A DNA stretch of 64,000 nt from Aestuariivita sp. (GCA_026709985.1 JAPORY010000065.1:45064-109063); one strand, 5' to 3'; shown: positions 16,059-25,447, counted from the first letter of the stretch. Translations and numbers: made by a program. The notes: a model not told the origin generated them from the sequence alone.

Positions 16059-17200
16059 GGTTTATGACCGAGTTTCTTCGCCACCGCGTCGCCTAACTTG
16101 CGTAGGGTTTCGCCACGCGCCACTGACTGCCCGCCGCCAATCGCATTATCGCGAGCGCCAGTACCAAAGCCCTTGAAGGCGGCCGTCGCAACCGCCGTCG
16201 GTGAGCCGCCGCCGCGAGCCACTTCGGCGCCTTGTTTTGCGGCGCGAGTAACGCCGCCAACCCCACCCGCAGTGGCGCCAATCACGCCCGCGGTCGCCGC
16301 CGTTTGCGCCACCCGCCCAACTTGCTGGGAGGCCCCCGAGGAAAACCGACCGCCGACCAAACTCTCCAGCGAATCGGGTAACGTCATAATCAAAATCGCC
16401 CCGACGATCTGCATCAGAATCATGGCCATGGCCGCACCAAAGCCACCGCCGTTAACCTGAGTGAGACCAGTGGTCATCTCGCCCGTCGCCGCCACAATGA
16501 TCAATAAGCCCATCAGCTTAAAGGCTTTACCAATCAACGAGTTGACGTAGCCAAGCGCAATGTCGCGGGTTTCGGTTAAGCCCGCAAACATCAGCGCCAC
16601 CAAACCGGCGAGGGCACAGAGATAGAGTTCGGCCCAAATAACAACCAGCATGGCGACGGTTACGGCCAAGACGATCACTGAGATGGCGGCGGCGACCACG
16701 TAAAAAATTGAACCTGGACTCCAGACCGAAATCTCACGAAGCCAGCTCACGGCCCGGTTTAATCCGTCGCCAACTAAATTCGAGGCTGATACGTCCGGGC
16801 TACCCGCCTCGCCCGCAATCCGAATCGCCGTATCCGCCAGCCAGTTGACAAACTCCGGGATAATCAGAATGAAGGCCGCCGCCACGGTGACAAAGCCGAT
16901 CTGGAAGGCAAACCCGCGCATCAAACCCTCAATTGGTTCATTGCCGATCAAGGCGCGCCCGGCGCGAAGCACAAAATCTACGACCAACAGCGCGAATAAT
17001 GCGCCACGAGCAATGTCGGAGAGACGGGTACCAATCGTCGCGAAGCTGTCCCTAATCTGCTCAATGACCTGATCTAGAACCCCGCCAGCTTCCGCAGCGG
17101 CCTCGGTGTCAGTGTCCGCCAAGACCGCATCGGGAACTAGCAGCACCAAAGCCGCGGCCAGCACCCACAAACTGCACTGAATGGAGCAGCGACTAATCAA
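16055..17200 (-). CDS. trbL: TrbL/VirB6 polytopic membrane protein
   Basis: The 381-residue protein has a signal-like N-terminus (to about residue 28) and about six membrane helices (60-285), with LFALLVVDFVLRAGRALIG and MRGFAFQIGFVTVAAAF typical of TrbL. A Gly/Ala-rich C-terminal tail follows, as in IncP TrbL. The start appears to be TTG at 17200, overlapping the trbJ stop and preceded by AGGGAG; no good ATG lies nearby. It forms part of the inner-membrane channel. A second TrbL fused to a lysozyme is at 11249-12676. Confidence 0.85.
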   Translation of the reverse strand: MISRCSIQCSLWVLAAALVLLVPDAVLADTDTEAAAEAGGVLDQVIEQIRDSFATIGTRLSDIARGALFALLVVDFVLRAGRALIGNEPIEGLMRGFAFQIGFVTVAAAFILIIPEFVNWLADTAIRIAGEAGSPDVSASNLVGDGLNRAVSWLREISVWSPGSIFYVVAAAISVIVLAVTVAMLVVIWAELYLCALAGLVALMFAGLTETRDIALGYVNSLIGKAFKLMGLLIIVAATGEMTTGLTQVNGGGFGAAMAMILMQIVGAILIMTLPDSLESLVGGRFSSGASQQVGRVAQTAATAGVIGATAGGVGGVTRAAKQGAEVARGGGSPTAVATAAFKGFGTGARDNAIGGGQSVARGETLRKLGDAVAKKLGHKP

Positions 17201-18008
17201 GGAAGATCTCCCTAATCGTCCGCCCTTGATCGGCGTTATCTAAGGCTTCAATGGTTTCTTGAACTTCGCGCTCATGACGGCGATCCGCCGCTTCGTCGCG
17301 ATCCATATTGGCTAGTACCCGTGACCAGGCGATGGCATTCTGCTCAACCTGCGTGGCGGTAATCGCCCGCAACCCACCAAGATGGCGGCTCATAGCCGCC
17401 GCCAGCTGATTAGCGCCCTGCAGGACCTGCATTTGGCCCACCTCATTGCCAAACCGCGATGATATCTGTTGTAGAAGTTGCGCTTCGCTTTGGACATCAG
17501 CCAGCGTCAAATTGGCATTGGAGAGACTGGTCTCAAGGGTACTGTCCCATTGCCCTTGCCAATCATTATACCGTTCGGCCAATCGTGCGCGTTCGAGGCC
17601 GGATTGCTCATAGAGCGGGTCTTCAATCAGTCCGGAGCGGAGAAAGGTATCAAGCGACGCTCCCGAAGCAGCAACGAGGCCAGCACGTTCCCCAATCTGC
17701 TGCAATTGCAATATCGGGCGCGTGGCATCACGCAGATGTTGTGCCGGCAGCGATTTGATATTGCGCAGCATCAGCTCGTATGAGGAAATCTGCGTTTGCA
17801 GCTGCTGAATTTGCTTCGCGAGACTCGTGGTTTCGGTTTTCAGAATGTCGCTCTCTAAACCCGCAATAACCGCAAGTTCGGCGTTGTTCGCGAGCTGCGT
17901 CCATTCTTTGGCGACACCCACACCCTTCGCTACCAACGGGCCGGCGGCAGCAATGGCTAATGTGAACGCCAAAAATCCGGCGCGGATTGGGCGTAAGGTT
18001 CGGTTCAT
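17193..18008 (-). CDS. trbJ: TrbJ/VirB5-like periplasmic protein
   Basis: About 271 residues with a cleavable signal peptide (FLAFTLAIAAAGPLVA). A long alpha-helical region follows, with TSLAKQIQQLQTQISSYELML and RNIKSLP, typical of TrbJ. VirB5/TrbJ proteins are minor pilus components that contact recipients. The ATG at 18008 is preceded by AGAGGA and lies inside the trbE end region (trbE stops at 18029). Its stop overlaps the TTG start of trbL. Confidence 0.85.
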   Translation of the reverse strand: MNRTLRPIRAGFLAFTLAIAAAGPLVAKGVGVAKEWTQLANNAELAVIAGLESDILKTETTSLAKQIQQLQTQISSYELMLRNIKSLPAQHLRDATRPILQLQQIGERAGLVAASGASLDTFLRSGLIEDPLYEQSGLERARLAERYNDWQGQWDSTLETSLSNANLTLADVQSEAQLLQQISSRFGNEVGQMQVLQGANQLAAAMSRHLGGLRAITATQVEQNAIAWSRVLANMDRDEAADRRHEREVQETIEALDNADQGRTIREIFLD

Positions 18009-18028
18009 CGTATCCTCTCTTTCCTGCG

Positions 18029-20422
18029 TCATGCGGCAAGTGCCTGTTCTTGGAGCTTGGCGATCTCAGCGGCGACGTCGGCCTTCCAGAAATCGGGATT
18101 CTCCGCTTCTCTTTGGTCAACAACGCGACTCTTGGCTGTCGCTGTGGTGCCCAATAGCGTGATGGCGGTGGGGCCAAACGGCATCGAAATCACCCGCGCA
18201 CATTCGCCCTGCAGCAACATCATGTTCTGTCGCTTGCGGAGGTTGGCAATCATTTCAACGCGGTGCGGCTCGACACCAAAAGCGGCATAAGCATGGGCTT
18301 GGGTTTCGGTCGCGGCTTCGGGATTAGCCAAAAACAACTTTGTCGGGCAGCTCTCAACGAGGAGCGGCGTGATGGCGCTCGTTTTGTTGGCGTCGGTGAC
18401 TGATTGTGTTGCCATCAGCAGGGCAACATTCTTCTTACGCCCTTCCTTCAGCCACGACTGTAGGCGCTGACGAAATAATTCATGCTCCAGTAGCTTCCAA
18501 GCCTCATCGATGACGATCAACGTTGGGCGGCTGTCGAACTGTCGCTCCATTTCGGCAAAGATGTAATCCAGAATGAGCAGCGCGACATTCTTGTGCGAAT
18601 CAATCATGTATTGGGTTTCAAAACCCACGAGCCGCGAGGTGTTTAAGGCCGCGCCGATATCAATGGGATTCGGGCTATCGACGATAGCTTCATTCGCGCC
18701 CCGCCAAGATTGGATGATGTGCTGCAACCCTTTATCTTGGATCTGTTCTTCTAACTCCTGTAGCGTCGGACGATCGACATCAAGGAGCCCTTTCAGCGTC
18801 TTGGTGATCTCCTTGAGTTGCTCGGGCGTCAGTGGTTGGTCGGAACTGCACCCAATTAAGGTGCGGATCCAGTTTGTGGCCCAATCAAGGCCTAAGCGCT
18901 TAATCTGGGCAATCGGGGCAACGCCCGCCTTTAAGCTATTGTCAGCGCTCGGATCCGGCGGACCGGGTTCTAACCAGCGACCGCGCACGGCCGCCGTGAG
19001 GTAGCGCTGCGACCGACCACGGTCGAAGACGACCACCTGCGAGTCTGGATAGCGCAGCCACGCGGCGATTAAGTGCCCCAGCATCAGCGACTTGCCGGTG
19101 CCCGTGGGACCAAAGATCAACGTGTGCCCAACATCACCAACATGCAGATTAAAATGATGCAAAGTACGGGCGAATGTAACCGCGGGAAGCAAGGCCGGGG
19201 TGCCTGCCGGCAGCAATGGTGACGGACAGGTTGCGGAACCAGTGCCAAAACCGCGAAGCGGGCTACAATCCGCCATAACTTGCGCTCGCACCATCACCTC
19301 GCGTGGTACGGCGTGCGCGTGACCAGGAAGGGCGGCGAGAAAGGTGGCGACCGCACCGGCACTCTCTGGTCGTACCAAAAAGCCGGTCTGCTGCACCGCC
19401 TCATGCAATCTTTGCACGGGCGAAGTGCCGTCGGGATCGCGTTGCCAATCGTCCTCGGTCATCATCAGCACGGACAGAAAATTGCCGTGCCCTTCCTCAC
19501 CGCGCTCAATGGCGGCGCGGGTGATTTCGGTCTCAGCAATAAGTTGCTCGGAATACACACTACGATCACCGCTTGATGAGCCTTCGATATTGGCCGCAAA
19601 ATCCGCGGCCGACTGCTTGAGCTGCTTGCGCTTCCAAAACAGCGCGTCCTTGGCTTCCGTTCGCGACAAGGCTTGATAGCGTGTGACCCAAGTAAAGCCG
19701 ATATCGAGGTTCTGCAGCGGTTCGAGCGGGGAGGGGCGATATTCCTCACGCTCACCCATGAGCGTCATCACGGTCATTTGCTTACCAGAGCAATACATCG
19801 GGCCCGTCGCTCGCGGCTGCAGCACCTCAGGGGCCAAGAGCGCATCTAGAGCCACGGGGAGCTCGGCGAGTCGTGGATCATTAGCGCGGGGCGACTGCAC
19901 CAGTTTGCCCAGTTCACTCACAATGCTGGTCGGCGGGCGGTTAGCCTGCCTCGCCCCGTCAATGCGCGTCAGTCCGAGCAGGTCCTGTAGCCAGCTTTCG
20001 ATGATGCGCCGGCGCCCCTCATAGGCTTCGAGGGCGCGGTCTAGATCGGTGGCAAACGTGGGTAACTTAATACGCAGCCAGATCAGAAAGTCGTCGTGCC
20101 AAATTCGGCCCGGCTCGGCGAAAATCACATTCGTCTCTGCCGCCAACGAATCAAGGGCAGGGTCGTCAACATCGGCAATCAGATCAACCGGTTCCCAAGG
20201 GCGTCGTTGCCACACCATCCAAAGCGTCTCATCGGTTTTGAGACTGGTGAGACCGCGCGCCAGCTCAATGCGCCGCACCTGCACTTGGTCGGCGGCCAAA
20301 TACCCCGTATCAATCCCTTCAGCTCGCCAAGCCGACAGGAAACTCCCGTCTTTTTGAATGATGACGCCGGGTGCAACGAGGGCGTCCCAAGCTACAACAT
20401 CATGAAAGCGCAACCGGGTCAT
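18029..20422 (-). CDS. trbE: TrbE/VirB4 conjugative ATPase
   Basis: The 797-residue protein has the N-terminal CagE/TrbE/VirB domain and a C-terminal RecA-like ATPase. Walker A is TLIFGPTGTGKSLM (near 438) and Walker B LIVIDEAWKLL (near 634), followed by KNVALLMATQSVTD. VirB4 powers pilus assembly and substrate transfer at the cytoplasmic face. The ATG at 20422 overlaps the trbH stop as ATGA. Length matches the family. Confidence 0.95.
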   Translation of the reverse strand: MTRLRFHDVVAWDALVAPGVIIQKDGSFLSAWRAEGIDTGYLAADQVQVRRIELARGLTSLKTDETLWMVWQRRPWEPVDLIADVDDPALDSLAAETNVIFAEPGRIWHDDFLIWLRIKLPTFATDLDRALEAYEGRRRIIESWLQDLLGLTRIDGARQANRPPTSIVSELGKLVQSPRANDPRLAELPVALDALLAPEVLQPRATGPMYCSGKQMTVMTLMGEREEYRPSPLEPLQNLDIGFTWVTRYQALSRTEAKDALFWKRKQLKQSAADFAANIEGSSSGDRSVYSEQLIAETEITRAAIERGEEGHGNFLSVLMMTEDDWQRDPDGTSPVQRLHEAVQQTGFLVRPESAGAVATFLAALPGHAHAVPREVMVRAQVMADCSPLRGFGTGSATCPSPLLPAGTPALLPAVTFARTLHHFNLHVGDVGHTLIFGPTGTGKSLMLGHLIAAWLRYPDSQVVVFDRGRSQRYLTAAVRGRWLEPGPPDPSADNSLKAGVAPIAQIKRLGLDWATNWIRTLIGCSSDQPLTPEQLKEITKTLKGLLDVDRPTLQELEEQIQDKGLQHIIQSWRGANEAIVDSPNPIDIGAALNTSRLVGFETQYMIDSHKNVALLILDYIFAEMERQFDSRPTLIVIDEAWKLLEHELFRQRLQSWLKEGRKKNVALLMATQSVTDANKTSAITPLLVESCPTKLFLANPEAATETQAHAYAAFGVEPHRVEMIANLRKRQNMMLLQGECARVISMPFGPTAITLLGTTATAKSRVVDQREAENPDFWKADVAAEIAKLQEQALAA

Positions 20423-20946
20423 GTATCCCGCCGTTCATAAGTATCCGGATTGAGGTACTGCACCGCGATGGGGCCCATCGGCACGACGCCCGATCGAATC
20501 GGTTGATAGGGGCGGGTGATGCGGAGATCTTCGCCAATCTCAACCACCGCCGAAATCGTCGGGCGGCGCGAATTATCGCGCCCATTACGTTCAATCAAAA
20601 TGCTCATGGCGGCTTGACTAGCGGTGCCGCGATCATCAATCCGAAAGCCGGCCAGGCGCAAGTAGTTGAGGGTATGCTTTTCACAAGCGGTTGCCCGCTT
20701 CGGCGCAATAATCACCGTGCGGCGCAGCGAGACATTCTCATAGATCGCACGGGCTAAATCATAGCCAATCGCACACGCCTGCACTTCGCTCACATCGGCC
20801 GCAACCACCGCAATCGCTCGCGGCGGTGACCCGTCAGCAATGAGGTTGGGGGTGAAGACCGAAGCACAGCCCGCAAGCAACCATAGTGTTGCGACGACCG
20901 CCATGGCGTGGCGCAACGCGCGGGGGAGATTGCAGCCCGACTTCAT
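20419..20946 (-). CDS. trbH: TrbH-like outer-membrane lipoprotein
   Basis: The 175-residue protein starts with a lipoprotein signal ending in LLAGC (Cys near residue 27). The rest is a compact periplasmic domain without further membrane segments. Its position between trbE and trbG, the lipobox and the size fit TrbH, the VirB7-like lipoprotein that anchors the outer-membrane core complex. Sequence resemblance to TrbH (an IxxDxxxxL...YENVSLRRTVII block) is moderate. Confidence 0.7.
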   Translation of the reverse strand: MKSGCNLPRALRHAMAVVATLWLLAGCASVFTPNLIADGSPPRAIAVVAADVSEVQACAIGYDLARAIYENVSLRRTVIIAPKRATACEKHTLNYLRLAGFRIDDRGTASQAAMSILIERNGRDNSRRPTISAVVEIGEDLRITRPYQPIRSGVVPMGPIAVQYLNPDTYERRDT

Positions 20947-20949
20947 CCT

Positions 20950-21585
20950 TCAGCCTCGCCTTCGAGGGCGGGGGTTTTGCTTCGGTCTTGGCCAATTGCT
21001 CGCGCTTCGCGGCCAGCAGTTTAGCTCCGTGCGGGGGGCGTCACCAAACACCTGATCGAGTTTGCTATCAATGTTCCCAGCGGTGAAGTTTTGGGCGATG
21101 GTCAATAACGGCAATCCTGCTTCTTCGAGGGCTTGTCGCTTGATGCGATCCGCCCGTCGTGCAACGGCGGCGCTGCGGGCATTTTGCCCCCAATGCCCAG
21201 CGCCGTGATACTCGATGACAGCCACGACATTAAAACCCTTATCGACCATCACCATATCGGCCCGCCGCGCATTGATCTGAAAGTGTCGCTGTAGATCTTT
21301 AGAAGTGACCATTTCGGCATAGGCAACCTGCGCTAGCAAGCGGTAGCCATCGGGCATCCGATGTTCGATCATTCGATAGAGCTTCGCCTCCGGTCGATTC
21401 ATGAGTGGCTTGGCTTGGAATAGGCCACCGGACACACTTGCAGGACCGCGCAAAGGGCGAAAGGCGATAAACGCCATGCTCGCCATGATGCCACCGACAA
21501 TAGTGGCGACAACAGTGGCGACGACAAACACACCCAACGTCCAAACGAAGTTCTCTATGAGGATTTCGGTGAAGTTTTCTATCAT
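20950..21585 (-). CDS. Membrane-anchored DUF2726 protein
   Basis: The 211-residue protein has an N-terminal membrane helix (about 13-42) and then a DUF2726 domain. Visible blocks are EAKLYRMIEHRMPDGYRLLAQV, INARRADMVMVDKG, VVAVIEYHGAGHW and RADRIKRQALEEAGLPLLTI. DUF2726 is related to restriction-endonuclease-like folds and often acts on nucleic acids, but its substrate is unknown. The Pro/Arg-rich C-terminus is irregular. It overlaps the trbG stop as ATGA and lies 3 bp before trbH, so it is co-expressed with the channel. This is not a standard Trb component. Confidence 0.75.
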   Translation of the reverse strand: MIENFTEILIENFVWTLGVFVVATVVATIVGGIMASMAFIAFRPLRGPASVSGGLFQAKPLMNRPEAKLYRMIEHRMPDGYRLLAQVAYAEMVTSKDLQRHFQINARRADMVMVDKGFNVVAVIEYHGAGHWGQNARSAAVARRADRIKRQALEEAGLPLLTIAQNFTAGNIDSKLDQVFGDAPRTELNCWPRSASNWPRPKQNPRPRRRG

Positions 21586-23096
21586 GATTCGTCCCGGCGC
21601 ACGCGCACCCGTTGTTTGCCCGACTGCAGATAAATGTCGGCGATGACGCGATCGGCGATCAAGCGCGTCCCGTCTTCAGCCACGCGGGTATTAAGCGCGG
21701 CATTGGTTTCATTCGGACCGGCAACGATGGCGGGGAGGGCACCGCGATAGCTTGGTGGCAAATCAATATAAGTGCGATCACCGTCGGCAAAGACGCGCAC
21801 CGGTTTGAATGGAGCCCGACCATCAACGCGGAAGCCAAAATCCAATTCGGCGGCAGCAACGGCGCCGGTTTCGGTATCAATCCCCGCGCGATTGAGTTCG
21901 GCATTCTGGCGGGCTCGCGCCGCTCGATCCGCAAGCGCTCGGGCATCGGCTTGCGCCTGTCGTTCGGCAGCTTCGGCTGCCTGCGACGCAACGAGTTCGC
22001 GCTCCAGTGAATCCGGATAAGAGAAGGCCAAAATCGGCGTATGCACTTCGGGATCGTTGATCAGCTTAATCGTGTATAACCGGCGATCCGTCGGGATGAC
22101 CAAGTTCGTGATCTCCGCGTCCCCAGCGGGCTTGACTTCAAGGAGTACGGTATTCTCGCCTTGTTTCTTCGCCACCACTTGCCAACGCACCGCATCGCCC
22201 CATGACGGCGCATCGGTGAGTTCTTCGCCGGGCTCAAGTTCAATGGTGCAAACGGTGAGGGGAGAACAAAAGGCGGTCGGGATGGCGGAGCCAAAAACCG
22301 TCACAACGCGGCCAGCCCGGCCCAATGCCACCGGACCGGCGCGTGCTTGCCAGCGTTCAGACATCGCTCGCGTGCGCGCATCGTGACTGTCGGCACCCTG
22401 ATCTGACTCCGCCATCGCGGCCGCCGTGTCGCCACTGGTGAAGATCTCACTTGCGCTGGTAACATCATCGGCGGGAGGTGATTGCAAATCTAATGTTGCG
22501 GCGAGCCATTCCTCAAAACCGAGTTCGGTGTCGCCCGCCATCACCCGCTCGCGCCAGATTGCCATCATCACGGTGCGCGGATCGGCGGTGCTGTCCGAGA
22601 AATTGTCGGGGAGGGCACTGCCAGTACTGGCACTTGGGGCCAAGTCTTGATTGCTGTTGTCTGTAGCCGCGGGCGGGACGGGAAGGGCTGAAGTACTGAT
22701 GGTCGGCTCACCGGCTGCTAACGCATTCTCGGCTTGCGTAATAATATCGGCAGCTGCGGTATTATCACCGGCAGTATCGCTATCTTCAGTACGAGCCGCG
22801 GTATTCGCAGCCGGTGCCGCATCTGCGGTACCGGTGCCAGCGCTGGTGATCGCGAGGAGATCCGTACCAATCGGATCCCTAGTTGTTGGTGGCTCAGCAC
22901 CGTTCGGAGCATCGGAGCCCGGCACGATGACAGTGCGTGGAGCCGCTTGCGAGCCGCCCTCGGCAGTTGTTGACGGCGCCGGGTGCTCTTGGACAGGGGG
23001 CGCGGGCGGCGCGGTATCAAGCACCTGCGCCTGTAATGTCGGGCTCACCACGAGTAGCAGCGTACTCGCACTGGCTATGGCTAACCGTCTATTCAC
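21582..23096 (-). CDS. trbG: TrbG/VirB9 with long N-terminal linker
   Basis: About 504 residues, against roughly 300 for typical TrbG. After a signal peptide comes a ~200-residue Ala/Pro/Thr-rich segment of low complexity. The C-terminal half matches VirB9: GRAGRVVTVFGSAIPTAFCSP, VQWQV-like block, NLVIPTDRRLYTIKL and a final beta-rich domain (FKPVRVFADGDRTYIDLP, IADRVIADIYLQSG). VirB9 forms the outer-membrane core with TrbH and TrbI. The GTG at 23096 overlaps the trbC stop as GTGA and is preferred to longer frames. Confidence 0.9.
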   Translation of the reverse strand: MNRRLAIASASTLLLVVSPTLQAQVLDTAPPAPPVQEHPAPSTTAEGGSQAAPRTVIVPGSDAPNGAEPPTTRDPIGTDLLAITSAGTGTADAAPAANTAARTEDSDTAGDNTAAADIITQAENALAAGEPTISTSALPVPPAATDNSNQDLAPSASTGSALPDNFSDSTADPRTVMMAIWRERVMAGDTELGFEEWLAATLDLQSPPADDVTSASEIFTSGDTAAAMAESDQGADSHDARTRAMSERWQARAGPVALGRAGRVVTVFGSAIPTAFCSPLTVCTIELEPGEELTDAPSWGDAVRWQVVAKKQGENTVLLEVKPAGDAEITNLVIPTDRRLYTIKLINDPEVHTPILAFSYPDSLERELVASQAAEAAERQAQADARALADRAARARQNAELNRAGIDTETGAVAAAELDFGFRVDGRAPFKPVRVFADGDRTYIDLPPSYRGALPAIVAGPNETNAALNTRVAEDGTRLIADRVIADIYLQSGKQRVRVRRDES

Positions 23097-23500
23097 TGCG
23101 GTTGCCCTTGTATGGTCACAAACTCCTGCACCACTGGCCAAAGTGCCGCCGGCACTTCCGCCCCCGCAGTTCCGGAGAACAAGGTACCGACCAAAGTATC
23201 GGCCAAGATCAGCACCGCTCCCGAAACTACCACCAACGGGGCGCGGCGCGAAAAGCCGCTCATATCCGACCCCAAGATCAGGCCGCCAAGCGTTACCACG
23301 ATCCCAACAATCACGAGCATGTAGGCAAATATACCCGTAATAAAATCAATGAAGCGAGTGAGCGGCGAGTTACCGCCAAAAAGATTGTCGGCCGCGAATG
23401 CAGGGTCCGGAAAAACGCTAAACAGCAATGCGGTCGTTAATATCGTGCACGGCATAAGGCCCGGTTGCCAAATGCGGTGCTCGTTAATTGGATATTTCAT
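23093..23500 (-). CDS. trbC: TrbC/VirB2 pilin precursor
   Basis: About 135 residues. A long signal peptide ends in PDPAFA before ADNLFGGNSPLTRFIDFITG, followed by two membrane helices (IFAYMLVIVGIVVTLGGLIL and APLVVVSGAVLILADTLVG). This is the VirB2/TrbC layout; IncP TrbC is trimmed and cyclised with the help of TraF, which is encoded at 1.8-2.3 kb. The ATG at 23500 has GGAG upstream and overlaps the trbB stop at 23484. Confidence 0.9.
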   Translation of the reverse strand: MKYPINEHRIWQPGLMPCTILTTALLFSVFPDPAFAADNLFGGNSPLTRFIDFITGIFAYMLVIVGIVVTLGGLILGSDMSGFSRRAPLVVVSGAVLILADTLVGTLFSGTAGAEVPAALWPVVQEFVTIQGQPQ

Positions 23501-24440
23501 AAACAGTCTCCATTTTACTCTCAGTGCCGAACCCAACCCGCTGCGAGATCGCGGCAATCTCCGGCGGGCCTTGACGGCTGCGCTGGACAAAAACGATCGT
23601 ATCTGTCGCCTGTAAGAGGGCCGGCGTCGGATCCGCCGTCATCACCTCGGTGCCAAGCGTCCAGAGACGATCCATAACTTCCCCCGCGGAGTTCGCGTGT
23701 AGCGTCACCAAGCCGCCCGGATGCCCGGTGTTCCAAGCCTTCAGTAACGTCATCAGCACCGGCCCAGTGCGCACCTCACCGACAATGATCCGGGTCGGCG
23801 CATGACGCAGGGTATCAACCAATAGGTCATCCATGCCGACGGTATCGGAGGTGCGCATCGCCACATGATCGGCGAGGGGATGGCGGATTTCGGGCGTGTC
23901 CTCGATGACGATCAACCGCGTCGCCGGCGCAAACTCGGCAATCTCCGCCAGACACGCATTCAATAGTGTGGTTTTACCCGCACCCGTTGCCCCCGCGATC
24001 AGGATATTGCGCCGATCTCGTAAGGCCGAATTGATGAGATCAAGCGGTTCGGCAAAGCGTACATACGCATCAAGCGCTATGACGGTCTCCAAGTGCCGAC
24101 GGATCGAGAACATCGGCGCATCAACCACTGGCGGAATAAGACCAGCAATCCGATGCGCCGTACCGGGAATACGGCCCTTGAGACGTGGGTTGGTTTCGGT
24201 AATGGTGGTATCGGTTGAACTGGCGCACCAGCGCAGAAAGCGCTCAACGCTTGACGCCGGGATTTCCCCCCAGCGCTGACGCCCCGCGCCAAAGCGATCG
24301 ACATACACCACCCCGTCGGGATTCGCCGAAATCTCAATCACATTCGGCTGCGCCAAAATCTCGGCCAACGGTCCGAGGAACTCCGCCAACCGATCAGCGA
24401 GCCGCTCTGGGGCCCGAAGAGTTGCCGTTGCCAACGCCAT
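23484..24440 (-). CDS. trbB: TrbB/VirB11 conjugative ATPase
   Basis: The 318-residue protein is a hexameric VirB11/GspE-type ATPase. Walker A is LIAGATGAGKTTLLN (about 149-163), followed by LIVIEDTPEIRHP, the His box TLRHAPTRIIVGEVR and GHPGGLVTLHANSA. It energises pilus biogenesis and substrate transfer. This is the first gene of the leftward operon; the trbD-like gene starts 76 bp away in the other direction, so the operon promoter probably lies in 24441-24516. Confidence 0.95.
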   Translation of the reverse strand: MALATATLRAPERLADRLAEFLGPLAEILAQPNVIEISANPDGVVYVDRFGAGRQRWGEIPASSVERFLRWCASSTDTTITETNPRLKGRIPGTAHRIAGLIPPVVDAPMFSIRRHLETVIALDAYVRFAEPLDLINSALRDRRNILIAGATGAGKTTLLNACLAEIAEFAPATRLIVIEDTPEIRHPLADHVAMRTSDTVGMDDLLVDTLRHAPTRIIVGEVRTGPVLMTLLKAWNTGHPGGLVTLHANSAGEVMDRLWTLGTEVMTADPTPALLQATDTIVFVQRSRQGPPEIAAISQRVGFGTESKMETVYEISN

Positions 24441-24516
24441 GCGCTTACGCCGCCCGCACTTGCCAAGCGCGAGGGCTGGCCATAGACGTCAATAAGGTCG
24501 AGTAGGGAGCCTTGAG

Positions 24517-25050
24517 ATGAGCGAAGAGATGCCGTCGCGGTTTCCGCGGGTTGGACAATTTGAAAAGCACCTCATTGTGCCGGCGCAAATACTCGGCTGT
24601 GAGCGGACGCCATTCTTGGTGCTGGTCGGCGGCGTAGCATTTCTCATAACGATTGTTTTTGGCATCACCTTTCCCGGTTTGGCCGCCGGCGTATTGATCT
24701 TTCTGGGTGGTGTTCGCTGGTTGCGAGCCATTTTTGAGCAAGACCCACATTATTTTGCGATGCGCTGGATGGCCTTGCGCCTGCCGCGCAACCTGCCGGC
24801 CGAACATCCGCCCGAATTTGTCAAAGACTGGGCGTTCGTCGGCTATGAGGATCCGCCAAGACCGGAAGCTGTGTTTATCGCGTGGCTGCAGGTGAGCGGC
24901 GCAGCCATGGTGCCGACAACCCTCGTTTTGTTCGTTTATTCGATCCCCGCCGCGGTGATAACCTTCGCTATTTGTATGGTCATCATTGTGTTGTGGGTGT
25001 TTGCGGACGATCTGCGACAGTTGAGACGGCGCAATAGCCGCGATAAGTGA
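24517..25050 (+). CDS. trbD: TrbD/VirB3-like membrane protein, on opposite strand
   Basis: The 177-residue protein has a TrbD-like N-terminal half: a VPAQILGCERTPFL block, a double hydrophobic segment (about 33-67) and the ADP-like stretch FEQDPHYFAMRWMALRLPRN. The C-terminal half adds one or two further helices (about 120-165) not present in IncP TrbD, which is about 100 residues. VirB3/TrbD works with VirB4 at the inner membrane. It is normally between trbC and trbE in the same direction; here it is divergent from trbB. AGGGAG lies upstream of the ATG. It converges with the end of the pilus operon. Confidence 0.7.
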   Translation: MSEEMPSRFPRVGQFEKHLIVPAQILGCERTPFLVLVGGVAFLITIVFGITFPGLAAGVLIFLGGVRWLRAIFEQDPHYFAMRWMALRLPRNLPAEHPPEFVKDWAFVGYEDPPRPEAVFIAWLQVSGAAMVPTTLVLFVYSIPAAVITFAICMVIIVLWVFADDLRQLRRRNSRDK

Positions 25051-25151
25051 CCAGCACCGGGAGAGCCAGGCGGAGATCACGCCCCACCGCCCCGCGCCGA
25101 TCAGCCCCCGAACTTGGGCGGCCGAATTTGGTGCATAATGTTGCTGATGTA

Positions 25152-25174
25152 AAAGCAAGGACTTAGCCTGCTTT
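25152..25174 (-). terminator. Possible terminator of the pilus operon
   Basis: Read on the minus strand, AAAGCAGG and CCTTGCTTT form an 8-bp stem with one bulge, followed by TTTT. It overlaps the stop codon of the last small gene. Convergent trbD ends 101 bp away. Confidence 0.35.
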
Positions 25175-25378
25175 CGCCGCCGGATGGTCATCCGCATCCG
25201 AACGCGGCTGCGCCTGAAAACACACCAGTTCCGACACCCACATCGGAAAATCTAATTGCACTCGCAAATAGGTCTCACCAGTCACTTGCGATTGGTTTTC
25301 AAAGACGACACCGACGTCGCGGTATCGCGTTTTGTCGTTGGCGTCCTTCACCGGCACCGTTGCATCATAGCGTCGCAT
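25163..25378 (-). CDS. Small conserved protein, tandem copy 2
   Basis: The product has 71 residues. It starts MRRYDATVPVKDANDKTRYR and contains VGVVFENQ, TGETYLRVQLDFP and SELVCFQ. It is clearly duplicated from the neighbouring gene at 25448-25657. I do not recognise a named family. No signal peptide or membrane helix is visible, so it is probably cytosolic. GGAGA precedes the ATG. It is the last gene of the pilus operon. Confidence 0.65.
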   Translation of the reverse strand: MRRYDATVPVKDANDKTRYRDVGVVFENQSQVTGETYLRVQLDFPMWVSELVCFQAQPRSDADDHPAAKAG

Positions 25379-25447
25379 GCGTTTCTCCGTAACAAATTAC
25401 AGTTGTCGGCGGCGGGCCGCACGATGGCGGCCGCCAAGCCAGAGGCC

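Noticed and set aside
22651..23340. Rightward 229-codon open frame
   Set aside because: It is antisense to the low-complexity linker of TrbG and has no recognisable domain or ribosome site.
24445..25197. Leftward 250-codon open frame opposite trbD
   Set aside because: It is rich in His, Gln and Asn with no domain signal, and lies antisense to a frame with clear membrane helices and TrbD resemblance.
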